Source: Chloroflexota bacterium (GTDB taxonomy: Bacteria > Chloroflexota > Limnocylindria > QHBO01). Taken from it: a stretch of DNA of 13,277 bases. The DNA lies in contig JACDBS010000242.1 of NCBI GenBank assembly GCA_013694795.1, positions 1-13,277 on the forward strand. The letters are read 5' to 3'. The notes beneath the pieces are model-generated. The model searched no databases, had not been told where the DNA came from, and saw nothing but the letters and a program-made list of their open reading frames with translations. Made by a program: the position numbers and the translations under genes. Below are positions 6,434-13,277 of this stretch, one piece after another. How positions within the stretch are numbered: the first letter of the stretch is position 1; every line of letters starts with the position of its first letter.

Positions 6434-6828
6434 CCATTGACACCGACGCCATTGTCGAACCCTCCGGCTGGTTCGCCGTGCAGATGCGCTACGCCTACCT
6501 CGCCGGAGAGGCGGAGGTGGTGACGCTGGTGGAGGACCGCGTCGTGCTGGTTGACGGTTCGGACGAGGAGGCCGCGCTGGGCCGTGCGGTCGAGATCGCA
6601 CCCGAGTACGAGGACGACTATGAGACCGATGACGGCGAGGCGGGCTCGATCCGATTCGAGGGCATCGTGGCCATCAAGGAGCTCGACGATCCACCGACGG
6701 CCGGTGCCGAGGTCTGGCACGAATTCATGACGCCCGACGCCTCGCGACCGTCGCTCGGTGACGATGGCGAGCCGCTGCCGCCGGTCTACCCCGAGGAGAT
6801 GGCCTTCCCCCGCGCGCGCGACGACTGA
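6430..6828 (+). CDS. Small acidic DUF4288-like protein
   Basis: Encodes 132 residues from a GTG that overlaps the rocA stop (GTGA); this coupling fixes the start, although the frame is open far upstream as a shadow of rocA. The N-terminal half reads as a small alpha/beta domain: WFAVQMRYAY, a strand RVVLVDGSDEEAALGRAVEIA, then IRFEGIVAIKELDD and AEVWHEF. This pattern resembles the DUF4288 family as I remember it, which has no known activity. The C-terminus is Pro-rich and looks disordered. Aspartate and glutamate make up 34 of 132 residues, against eight Arg/Lys, so it is strongly acidic. The tight coupling to rocA and the seven-base gap to pyrD suggest co-expression. No function is assigned. 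Confidence 0.8.
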   Translation: MTIDTDAIVEPSGWFAVQMRYAYLAGEAEVVTLVEDRVVLVDGSDEEAALGRAVEIAPEYEDDYETDDGEAGSIRFEGIVAIKELDDPPTAGAEVWHEFMTPDASRPSLGDDGEPLPPVYPEEMAFPRARDD

Positions 6829-6835
6829 CCGAGTC

Positions 6836-7861
6836 ATGCGGAGCTGGCGCCTGGCGGCCTACCGTGCCGCCCGCCCGCTGCTCTTTCTGGCCGATCCGGA
6901 GTCCATCCATCACCTGACTCTGCGCGCGCTCTCCTCCCGAATCGGCCGCGCGCTGGCCCCGTTGGCCTCCGGTGTCTCTGACACCGATGCGTCCCGCGCT
7001 CCGGTGGAGCTGATGGGCCTGCGCTTTCGCAACCGCATCGGCCTCGGCGCCGGCTTCGACAAGGACGGGATTGCCATCCGCGGCTGGGCGGCGCTGGGCT
7101 TCGGCTTCGTGGAGCTTGGCACGGTGACGCCCCTACCGCAGCCGGGCAATCCGCGGCCTCGTCTGTTCCGATTGCCTCAGGACGGCGCACTGATCAACCG
7201 CATGGGCTTCAACAACGCCGGCGCCGATGCGCTGGCGCGCCGCATCGCCGCCGCGCGCCCATATCTGCCGGATGCCTTCGTGGTCGGCGTGAACATCGGC
7301 CGCAACCGCGACGGATCTGTCGCGGACTACGCCACCGCCGCGGGAGCCGTCGCCGATGTCGCCGACTACCTCGCCATCAACGTCAGCTCGCCGAACACGC
7401 CGGGCCTGCGCGACCTCCAGGACCCCGCGCGCCTGGTGGACCTCCTGGCGAGCGTTGCCGGCGCGGCCCCCGGCCGTCCGCTCCTCGTCAAGCTCTCACC
7501 CGACCTGGCCGATGCGGATCGCGCCGTGCTCGTGCGCACGCTGGCCGACTCGCACGCAGCGGGCGTGATCCTGTCGAACACCACCACCGATCGAGCCTCC
7601 ATCGAGTCAACGACCGAGGCGGGAGGCCTCTCCGGCCGACCTCTCTTCGCTCGAACCCTCGAGGCGGTGCGTGGCGCGGCAGCTTCGCGGCTGGTGGTCG
7701 TGGCGTCCGGCGGCATCGGTTCGGCGCCGGATGCATGCCGGATGCTTCAGGTGGGCGCCGATCTCGTACAGCTCTGGACCGGGATGATCTACGCCGGCCC
7801 GGGCCTCATCGGCCTGGCAGTGAAGGCGGCGGCGCGCGAACTTGCTCCCCAGCGCAAGTAA
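6836..7861 (+). CDS. pyrD: Dihydroorotate dehydrogenase, class 2 (quinone-dependent)
   Basis: Encodes 341 residues from ATG 6836; the frame is open upstream into the DUF4288-like gene, but this start leaves a seven-base gap and gives the normal class 2 N-terminus. It oxidises dihydroorotate to orotate with FMN and passes electrons to the quinone pool at the membrane, the fourth step of pyrimidine synthesis. Visible marks are the amphipathic N-terminal extension (LLFLADPESIHHLTLRAL) that places class 2 enzymes at the membrane, GLGAGFDKDG, NRMGFNN, GVNIGRNRDG, NVSSPNTPGLR with the catalytic-base Ser185, LLVKLSPDL, and the phosphate-binding ASGGIGS. Class 1 enzymes have Cys at the base position and lack the extension. 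No other pyr gene is nearby, which is unusual beside amino-acid catabolism genes. Confidence 0.93.
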   Translation: MRSWRLAAYRAARPLLFLADPESIHHLTLRALSSRIGRALAPLASGVSDTDASRAPVELMGLRFRNRIGLGAGFDKDGIAIRGWAALGFGFVELGTVTPLPQPGNPRPRLFRLPQDGALINRMGFNNAGADALARRIAAARPYLPDAFVVGVNIGRNRDGSVADYATAAGAVADVADYLAINVSSPNTPGLRDLQDPARLVDLLASVAGAAPGRPLLVKLSPDLADADRAVLVRTLADSHAAGVILSNTTTDRASIESTTEAGGLSGRPLFARTLEAVRGAAASRLVVVASGGIGSAPDACRMLQVGADLVQLWTGMIYAGPGLIGLAVKAAARELAPQRK

Positions 7862-7940
7862 CTCGGAAGGGCCTGCTAGGATGCATCGGTCTAGCCAAGG
7901 TGCGCGGGCAGGACGCGCCGCTCCGAACCCGGAGTGCGAC

Positions 7941-9275
<1,335 letters not shown>

Positions 9276-9292
9276 ACAATGTGTCGGCTGGC

Positions 9293-9378
9293 GCGCATTG
9301 CACGGCTGATCGAACGTGCGCCCACTGGCCGTGAGCGTGGAATCCCTACAGCCGCGCCTCTTCGGCCGTGCAATGCGC
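9293..9378. repeat. 17-bp inverted repeat between convergent genes
   Basis: GCGCATTGCACGGC (9293-9306) is the exact reverse complement of 9365-9378. With one G-U pair the arms extend to 9293-9309 and 9362-9378. About 52 bases separate them. No T-run follows, so it is not a classic terminator, but it could fold in RNA read from either strand. Confidence 0.6.
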
Positions 9379-9386
9379 CGCCACGG

Positions 9387-9443
9387 GAACATTGCTCCGA
9401 ACCAGCGCGGAGTACTTGAACAATGCTCCGTCAGGGGGCATTG
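9387..9443. repeat. GAACAWTGCTCCG direct repeat with a 9-bp hairpin
   Basis: GAACATTGCTCCG (9387-9399) and GAACAATGCTCCG (9418-9430) differ at one base. Inside the second copy, CAATGCTCC (9421-9429) pairs with GGGGCATTG (9435-9443), with one wobble, around a five-base loop. The hairpin sits just past the stop of the minus-strand deacetylase gene and may shape its 3' end. A related GAACAATG begins at 9274, overlapping the gabT stop. Confidence 0.5.
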
Positions 9444-9458
9444 CGCGAAGCGACGGGT

Positions 9459-10586
9459 CTAGTTCAGCAGGTCGGACAAGCTGGTGAGCGTAAAGCCGCG
9501 GTCACGCAGGCCGGCGACGATGAGCCTGAGGGAGTCCAGCGTTTCGTACCCGCCCAGGTGGAACAGCACGTTCGACCCGTTCACTGCGTTGCCGACCACC
9601 CGGGCCGCGATCTGCTCCGCGGTCGGACCGCCGTCAGTGATGGGCTTCCAGTCGATGGTGTCGATGTCCCACAGGAACGTCTTGGTGTACCCGGCCGATG
9701 CGGCCGCGTCGAGCACCGCCTGGTTGATGGAGCCATATGGCGGGCGCCAGTAGGGTTGCGGGTTTTGGCCCGTGCCGTCGCGCAGGATGGCTTCCGCATC
9801 GGCCAGTTCCCTGCGGATCCGATCAGCGCTGAACGGCCCGCCGGTGCAGGGATCGGTCGACGGTGAGCCGCCGCCACCGCGAGCCAGGTCGCAGTGGTAC
9901 ATGGTGTGATTCGCGATCTCGAACAGCTCTGGGTGAGCGCGGATGATCGCCATGACCTGTTGGCCCTGCTCGGTCTGGCTCATGACGCCGGTGGCAAAGA
10001 TGGTGGCGCACACATCGTTGGCCACGAGGAAGCTCATGATGTCAACCGCCGGGTCCATTCGGCCGCCCATGTCGAAGGTGAGCGCCACGCCCGGTCCGGC
10101 GTCCGGGATGGTTCGGAACGTCTGGGCCGATCCGGCAATGACCCGGTTGGCAGCGGTGCAGCCGGACCCTGTGGGCGGCGGGCTGGGCGCTGCAATGGGC
10201 GTCGGACGTGGCGTGACGTTCGGTTCGCTGCTGACGGTCAGGACCCAGCCCGGCTCGATAACGTTCGGGCTGGCGGCCAGCGACGGGTAGCGATCCCCGT
10301 TCCACGCCTGGAGCTGCTGCGTGGTGGTGCCATAGGAGCGGGCGATGGCCGCGAGCGTGTCGCCACGCTGGACGGTGTAGGGCGTGCCGCTCACCGGGTC
10401 CTCGGTCGGCGAGGTGGTCGGTGCGTTGGTCGGCGTGCTGCTCTGCGACGGTGAGGCGGACTGCCATGCGGCGGCGCTGGATGGTGCCACCACGATGGAC
10501 GGACTCGGCGCGACGGCCGTCGGCGAGCAGGCGGAGAGGACGACGAGCACGGTGAGCATCCCCGGCAGGAAGGCGGTGCGATGCAT
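9459..10586 (-). CDS. LysM and polysaccharide-deacetylase (NodB-like) lipoprotein
   Basis: Encodes 375 residues from ATG 10586; the longer open frame would run into the upstream gene and hide the signal peptide. A lipoprotein signal ends in LSAC with Cys20. A Ser/Pro/Thr linker leads to a LysM domain (about 69-118: YTVQRGDTLAAIARSYG, LQAWNG, IEPGWVLTV), which binds peptidoglycan or chitin-like glycans. After a second Pro-rich linker comes the NodB domain: TFDMGGR with Asp172, NHTMYH with His227 and His231, WRPPYG with Arg281, WDIDTIDW (307-313), and LFHLGG with His343. It should remove N- or O-acetyl groups from cell-wall glycans. The usual second Asp of TFDDG is Met173, so metal binding may differ. 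The start is four bases past the LON-domain stop, so the two genes are probably co-transcribed. Confidence 0.88.
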   Translation of the reverse strand: MHRTAFLPGMLTVLVVLSACSPTAVAPSPSIVVAPSSAAAWQSASPSQSSTPTNAPTTSPTEDPVSGTPYTVQRGDTLAAIARSYGTTTQQLQAWNGDRYPSLAASPNVIEPGWVLTVSSEPNVTPRPTPIAAPSPPPTGSGCTAANRVIAGSAQTFRTIPDAGPGVALTFDMGGRMDPAVDIMSFLVANDVCATIFATGVMSQTEQGQQVMAIIRAHPELFEIANHTMYHCDLARGGGGSPSTDPCTGGPFSADRIRRELADAEAILRDGTGQNPQPYWRPPYGSINQAVLDAAASAGYTKTFLWDIDTIDWKPITDGGPTAEQIAARVVGNAVNGSNVLFHLGGYETLDSLRLIVAGLRDRGFTLTSLSDLLN

Positions 10587-10590
10587 CGGT

Positions 10591-11301
10591 CTAGTTCGGG
10601 TGGTAGCCGAGGTCGGCGGTGGGAATGGGTGGCATGGCACCGTCGCCGAGCAGGCGGATCTCGCGGCGGAGGAGGTCGAGCTCGGCCTGGAGCCGGACGG
10701 CGGCATCGGGCAGCTCGAGCAACTGCTGCTTGCGGGTCAGCTCCACCTGGAGCACGCCACCCACCGCGTAGCTGGCGGCGACGGGGTCGTCGGGGAGGCG
10801 GATCGGCTTGAGGACCTGGTCCAGTGAGGCGGTCACGTCTGATTGCTCCTGCGCATGTCCGACTGACGCGGTGCGGGCAACGAAACGTTTCACGGTGGCC
10901 ATGTAGGCATCAAGCGCGGCCTGGACGCGTGGAAGGAGCTGATCGGCCGACTCACCAGCCGGCTCGGCAATCGGGTCGACGTCTACCAGCGCATAGGGAC
11001 CGGAGCGGTCGACCTCGCCCAGGCGAGCCCGTGCCACGCCCACGACGAGGAGCAGCCAGCGGCCGTCCGGGAATTGCTCGGCGCTGTGGATCTCGCAAAT
11101 GGTACCGATGCGCTGCGTGGCGGCGTCACCGCCCACCTCAGGGCCATCGGTGATCATGCTGACCACGAAGCGGCGTCCGAATGGAGAGCCCTCGGCCATG
11201 AGGTCGGTGGCCATGGCCCGATAGCGCTCCTCGAAGACATGCAGTGGGAGCGGCAGGTGCGGGAACAGCACGGCGTGGAGCGGGAAGTGCGGAAGCTGCA
11301 T
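10591..11301 (-). CDS. LON N-terminal (substrate-binding) domain protein
   Basis: Encodes 236 residues from ATG 11301. The N-terminus matches the start of the LON domain family (LPHFPLHAVLFPHLPLPLHVFEERYRAM), followed by the family pattern of a strand with GTICEIHSAEQFPDGRWLLLVVGVARARL and a helical C-terminal part. There is no AAA+ or Ser-Lys protease domain, so this is a stand-alone LON-domain protein and not the protease. Such proteins are common, and their role is mostly unknown; they may bind damaged proteins or small ligands. A GTG at 11319 is an alternative start. The GGGAG sequence lies about 11 bases before ATG 11301, and ATG fits the family better. It lies between an aldehyde dehydrogenase and a cell-wall deacetylase on the same strand. 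Confidence 0.87.
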   Translation of the reverse strand: MQLPHFPLHAVLFPHLPLPLHVFEERYRAMATDLMAEGSPFGRRFVVSMITDGPEVGGDAATQRIGTICEIHSAEQFPDGRWLLLVVGVARARLGEVDRSGPYALVDVDPIAEPAGESADQLLPRVQAALDAYMATVKRFVARTASVGHAQEQSDVTASLDQVLKPIRLPDDPVAASYAVGGVLQVELTRKQQLLELPDAAVRLQAELDLLRREIRLLGDGAMPPIPTADLGYHPN

Positions 11302-11319
11302 CGCGGCGCATGCTCCCAC

Positions 11320-11335
11320 CCGGCGCGCGCGCCGG
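11320..11335. repeat. 16-bp all-GC palindrome between aldehyde dehydrogenase and LON-domain genes
   Basis: CCGGCGCGCGCGCCGG is a perfect palindrome in the 44-bp gap between the two minus-strand genes. It could form a strong hairpin in the transcript that tunes expression of the downstream pair. No T-run follows. A chance origin is plausible in GC-rich DNA. Confidence 0.4.
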
Positions 11336-11345
11336 CAAGGGACGA

Positions 11346-12818
11346 TCAGGTCAAGTCGACGAAGACGTTCTTGACCTCGGTATACAGCTCCATGGCATGC
11401 ATCCCCAGCTCGCGACCAATGCCCGACATCTTGTAGCCGCCGAAGGGCGCCTCGGTATGGACGCTCGCGTTGGAGTTGATGGACAGCACGCCGGCACGAA
11501 CCCCCTTCGCCACCCGCAGCGCCCGGCCGATATCGCGGCTCCAGATGGAGCCGGAGAGGCCATACGGCGTGTCGTTGGCAAGCCGCACCGCCTCGGCCTC
11601 GTCACCGAAGGGGATGATGACCACGACCGGGCCGAAGATCTCCTCGCGCACGATTCGCATGTCAGCCCGGCAGCCGTCGAAGATCGTCGGCATCAGGTAG
11701 GCCCCCGCGTCGTACGGATCACCGGTTGGGATCTCGCCGCCGTAGGCCACCTCCGCTCCCTCGTCGCGTCCGATGCCGATGTAGTCCAGCACGCGCTCGC
11801 GCTGTCGCTGGCTCACCAGGCTGCCCATCTCGGTCTTCTCGTCTGAGGGATCGCCCACGACGACGCGCCTGGTCGCCTCCGTGAACAGCTCGACCACGCG
11901 GTCGTGCACGCTCGCCTCGACGAAGATCCGGCTGCGTGCGCAGCAGTCCTGGCCGGCGTTGTCGAAGACCGCATACGGCGACTCGGCCGCGAAGCGCTCG
12001 AGGTCGGCATCGGCAAAGACGATGTTCGGGCTCTTGCCACCCAGCTCGAGGCTCACCTTCTTGATGTTGCCGGCGGCCAGCCGCAGGATCTCCTGCCCAG
12101 TGGTCGTCTCGCCGGTGAAGGCGATCTTGTCGACGCCGGCGTGGCCGGCCAGTGCCGCTCCGGTCGTCCCGCCCGGCCCGGTGATGACGTTCACCACGCC
12201 GGGTGGCAACCCCGCCTCGATCGCCAGCTCGCCCAGCCGGATGGCGGTCAGCGGGGTATAGGAGGCGGGCTTGAGGATGGTGGTGTTGCCGGCGGCGAGG
12301 GCCGGAGCGAGCTTCCAGCTCGCCATGTTCATCGGAAAGTTCCACGGCACGATCAGGCCGCACACGCCGACCGGCTCGCGCAGGGTGAAGTCGAGGCCCG
12401 GCCTGCTGACCGGGATGGTCTCACCGAACAGCTTGTTCGCCGCGCCGGCGTAGTACTCGAACACGAGACTCACCGCCAGCGCCTCGCCGCGCGCGCCGAC
12501 GATGGGCTTACCGACGTTGGCCGACTCGAGCTGGGCGAGCTCCTCGAGGTGCTGCTTCACCAGCGCCGAGTACTTCGCCAGCGCTCGTCCGCGCTTCGAG
12601 GCGGACCACGTCGACCACGGACCGTCGAACGCATCGCGCGCCGCCCTCACCGCACGGTCGACATCGGCCGGTCCGGCCAGGGGGGCGCGCGCGATCAGCG
12701 CGCCGGTCGCCGGGTTGACGACTTCGAAGGTCTGGCCGTCGGCGGCATCAACCTGCTCGCCGCCGATGATCATCTTCACGTCGTTGACCCGCGTCGGAGG
12801 GCGCACCTCGGTCGTCAT
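11346..12818 (-). CDS. NAD(P)+-dependent aldehyde dehydrogenase, aminoaldehyde/betaine-aldehyde type
   Basis: Encodes 490 residues, full length for the family. The start ATG 12818 has a strong ribosome site, GAGGTG five bases upstream. Catalytic parts are intact: PWNFP with Asn160, ILKPASYTPL for cofactor binding, SLELGGKSPN with the general base Glu258, and FDNAGQDCCARSR with the nucleophile Cys292. EEIFGPV and the C-terminal FGGYKMSGIGRELG complete the fold. The sequence is of the ALDH9/betaine-aldehyde group, which includes gamma-aminobutyraldehyde dehydrogenases of putrescine breakdown. The gabT gene in the same window supports such a role, but the substrate cannot be read from sequence. 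It leads a minus-strand series with the LON-domain and deacetylase genes. The intergenic region upstream holds three dyad repeats that may regulate it. Confidence 0.9.
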   Translation of the reverse strand: MTTEVRPPTRVNDVKMIIGGEQVDAADGQTFEVVNPATGALIARAPLAGPADVDRAVRAARDAFDGPWSTWSASKRGRALAKYSALVKQHLEELAQLESANVGKPIVGARGEALAVSLVFEYYAGAANKLFGETIPVSRPGLDFTLREPVGVCGLIVPWNFPMNMASWKLAPALAAGNTTILKPASYTPLTAIRLGELAIEAGLPPGVVNVITGPGGTTGAALAGHAGVDKIAFTGETTTGQEILRLAAGNIKKVSLELGGKSPNIVFADADLERFAAESPYAVFDNAGQDCCARSRIFVEASVHDRVVELFTEATRRVVVGDPSDEKTEMGSLVSQRQRERVLDYIGIGRDEGAEVAYGGEIPTGDPYDAGAYLMPTIFDGCRADMRIVREEIFGPVVVIIPFGDEAEAVRLANDTPYGLSGSIWSRDIGRALRVAKGVRAGVLSINSNASVHTEAPFGGYKMSGIGRELGMHAMELYTEVKNVFVDLT

Positions 12819-12832
12819 TCAGTCACCTCGCA

Positions 12833-12855
12833 GGATCGGGATCGGGTCGGGATCG
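12833..12855. repeat. Imperfect tandem ATCGGG repeats in the aldehyde dehydrogenase leader
   Basis: Three to four units of ATCGGG/TCGGG lie between the putative -10 box and the ribosome site of the minus-strand aldehyde dehydrogenase gene, where they would be read as CCCGAT units. They could be a binding site or simple-sequence drift. Confidence 0.35.
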
Positions 12856-12859
12856 CCTG

Positions 12860-12865
12860 ATTCTA
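12860..12865 (-). promoter_or_regulatory. Putative -10 box (TAGAAT) for the aldehyde dehydrogenase gene
   Basis: On the minus strand TAGAAT matches the -10 consensus in five of six positions and lies 41 bases before the ATG at 12818. No clear -35 box is visible at normal spacing, so an activator may be needed. The nearest dyad repeat (copy A) lies about 40 bases upstream of this box. Confidence 0.4.
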
Positions 12866-12906
12866 CGGCCCACGCGGAAGGCAGCCGTGACGCATCCGGC
12901 GGCCTG

Positions 12907-12928
12907 GGCCATCTCTCACCAGCGGAGA
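12907..12928 (+). repeat. Dyad repeat copy A
   Basis: TCTC (12914-12917), seven bases, then GAGA (12925-12928), preceded by GGCCA. The plus strand carries the CATCTCTCACCAG orientation, opposite to copies B and C in terms of the conserved flank. It matches copy C at nearly every core position when reversed. Confidence 0.7.
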
Positions 12929-12970
12929 CGTATCTTGGCGGACGCGTGCCGGTGATTCGCTGGAGCGAGT

Positions 12971-12998
12971 GATCTCTCGCCTGCTGAGAGATAGCCCC
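12971..12998 (-). repeat. Dyad repeat copy B, with 7-bp perfect arms
   Basis: ATCTCTC (12972-12978) is the exact reverse complement of GAGAGAT (12986-12992) across seven bases, the most symmetric of the four copies. The conserved flank GATAGCCC follows on the plus strand. Its centre is 61 bp from copy A and 50 bp from copy C. Confidence 0.75.
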
Positions 12999-13024
12999 AA
13001 CTGGCGACCTGCGGCGGCGCTCAT

Positions 13025-13047
13025 TCTCCACTGGTGAGAGATAGCCC
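13025..13047 (-). repeat. Dyad repeat copy C
   Basis: TCTC (13025-13028), seven bases, GAGA (13036-13039), then GATAGCCC. The 13 bases GGTGAGAGATAGC (13033-13045) are identical to copy D near 837-849. It ends about 30 bp beyond the stop of the partial aldehyde dehydrogenase gene. Confidence 0.75.
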
Positions 13048-13077
13048 GGAGTCACGGCGATAGAGCCGCGATACGCC

Positions 13078-13277
13078 TCACGTCGTGTCGATCTGCGCCC
13101 GCTGAAGCTTGCCCGAGTAGTCGATGTAGACGCTCTTCCACTCGCTGAAAAAGTCGAGCGCGGCCTGGCCCACCTCGCGATGGCCGTTGCCGGTGGCCTT
13201 CGTACCGCCGAACGGCAGATGCGCCTCGGCGCCAATGGTGCCGTGGTTCACATATCCGAGCCCGGAGTCGAAGTCTC
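13078..13277 (-). CDS. Aldehyde dehydrogenase family protein, C-terminal fragment
   Basis: The minus-strand frame is open from the window edge to TGA at 13078-13080 and gives the last 65 residues; the rest, including the catalytic Cys and Glu, lies outside. The family C-terminus is recognisable: GYVNHGTIGAEAHLPFGG, then TKATGNGHREVGQAALDFF and a tail EWKSVYIDYSGKLQRAQID. The tail and the NHGTIGAEAHLPFGG segment differ from both other aldehyde dehydrogenases here, so it is not a recent duplicate. The substrate is unknown. I have an impression of similar tails in Thermus and Deinococcus enzymes but cannot check it. It lies upstream of the 12818 aldehyde dehydrogenase on the same strand, with 259 bp between them that hold the three dyad repeats. 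Confidence 0.85.
   Translation of the reverse strand, partial: DFDSGLGYVNHGTIGAEAHLPFGGTKATGNGHREVGQAALDFFSEWKSVYIDYSGKLQRAQIDTT

Noticed and set aside
10591..11301. Truncated Lon protease
   Set aside because: The length, N-terminus and C-terminal helices fit the stand-alone LON-domain family, and no remnant of an AAA+ or protease domain follows.
11904..12860. 318-residue plus-strand frame opposite the aldehyde dehydrogenase
   Set aside because: Its composition is that of a shadow frame, and the minus strand encodes an intact enzyme with all catalytic residues.
12907..13047. CRISPR array
   Set aside because: Only three short copies with unequal spacing and mixed orientation, and no cas gene in the window.
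12819..13235. 138-residue minus-strand frame over the dyad-repeat region
   Set aside because: It overlaps the partial aldehyde dehydrogenase in another frame and passes through repeats; the composition is Arg/Ser/Pro-rich. The region 12819-13077 is better read as non-coding.

Overview
The window is high-GC bacterial chromosome, densely coding, with genes on both strands and many 1-4 bp start/stop overlaps. Nothing is a firm taxonomic marker. The GC-rich composition, frequent GTG starts, lipoproteins with Thr-Pro linkers, and a membrane histidine kinase of a type I associate with Chloroflexota point to an environmental Chloroflexota or, less likely, Actinomycetota genome. That placement is inference. 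No rRNA, tRNA, transposase, phage gene or CRISPR array was seen.

Layout, left to right. (1) 2-265: end of a plus-strand blue-copper (cupredoxin) gene, convergent with a small four-helix membrane protein (280-702, minus). (2) 703-987: divergent intergenic region carrying a 13-bp inverted repeat and one copy of a short dyad repeat. (3) 988-4566: four plus-strand genes with overlapping start and stop codons: seven-helix NarL-type histidine kinase, LuxR-type response regulator, lipoprotein, SAM-dependent methyltransferase. (4) 4567-4849: intergenic region with a sigma70-like promoter, an 11-bp stem-loop, and a palindrome abutting a second -10 box. (5) 4850-9275: 1-pyrroline-5-carboxylate dehydrogenase, an acidic DUF4288-like protein, class 2 dihydroorotate dehydrogenase, and a GABA-type class III aminotransferase, all plus strand. 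(6) 9276-9458: convergent intergenic region rich in CAATG/CATTG repeats, with a 17-bp inverted repeat. (7) 9459-12818, minus strand: an aldehyde dehydrogenase, a LON-domain protein and a LysM/polysaccharide-deacetylase lipoprotein, transcribed in that order. (8) 12819-13077: non-coding region with three copies of the dyad repeat also found before the histidine kinase. (9) 13078-13277: C-terminal end of another aldehyde dehydrogenase, minus strand.

The metabolic genes share one theme. P5C dehydrogenase, a GABA-type transaminase and two further aldehyde dehydrogenases suit the breakdown of proline/arginine, polyamines, GABA or related omega-amino acids to glutamate and succinate. PyrD (pyrimidine synthesis) is the outlier in that series. 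The kinase operon looks like an envelope-sensing unit: membrane sensor, DNA-binding regulator, exported lipoprotein and a methyltransferase. The most unusual signal is non-coding: a TCTC-N7-GAGA dyad with a conserved GATAGC/GATGGC flank, present four times. One copy precedes the kinase operon and three lie between the two minus-strand aldehyde dehydrogenases. This could be a shared operator or a genome-wide dispersed palindrome. The sequence alone cannot decide.
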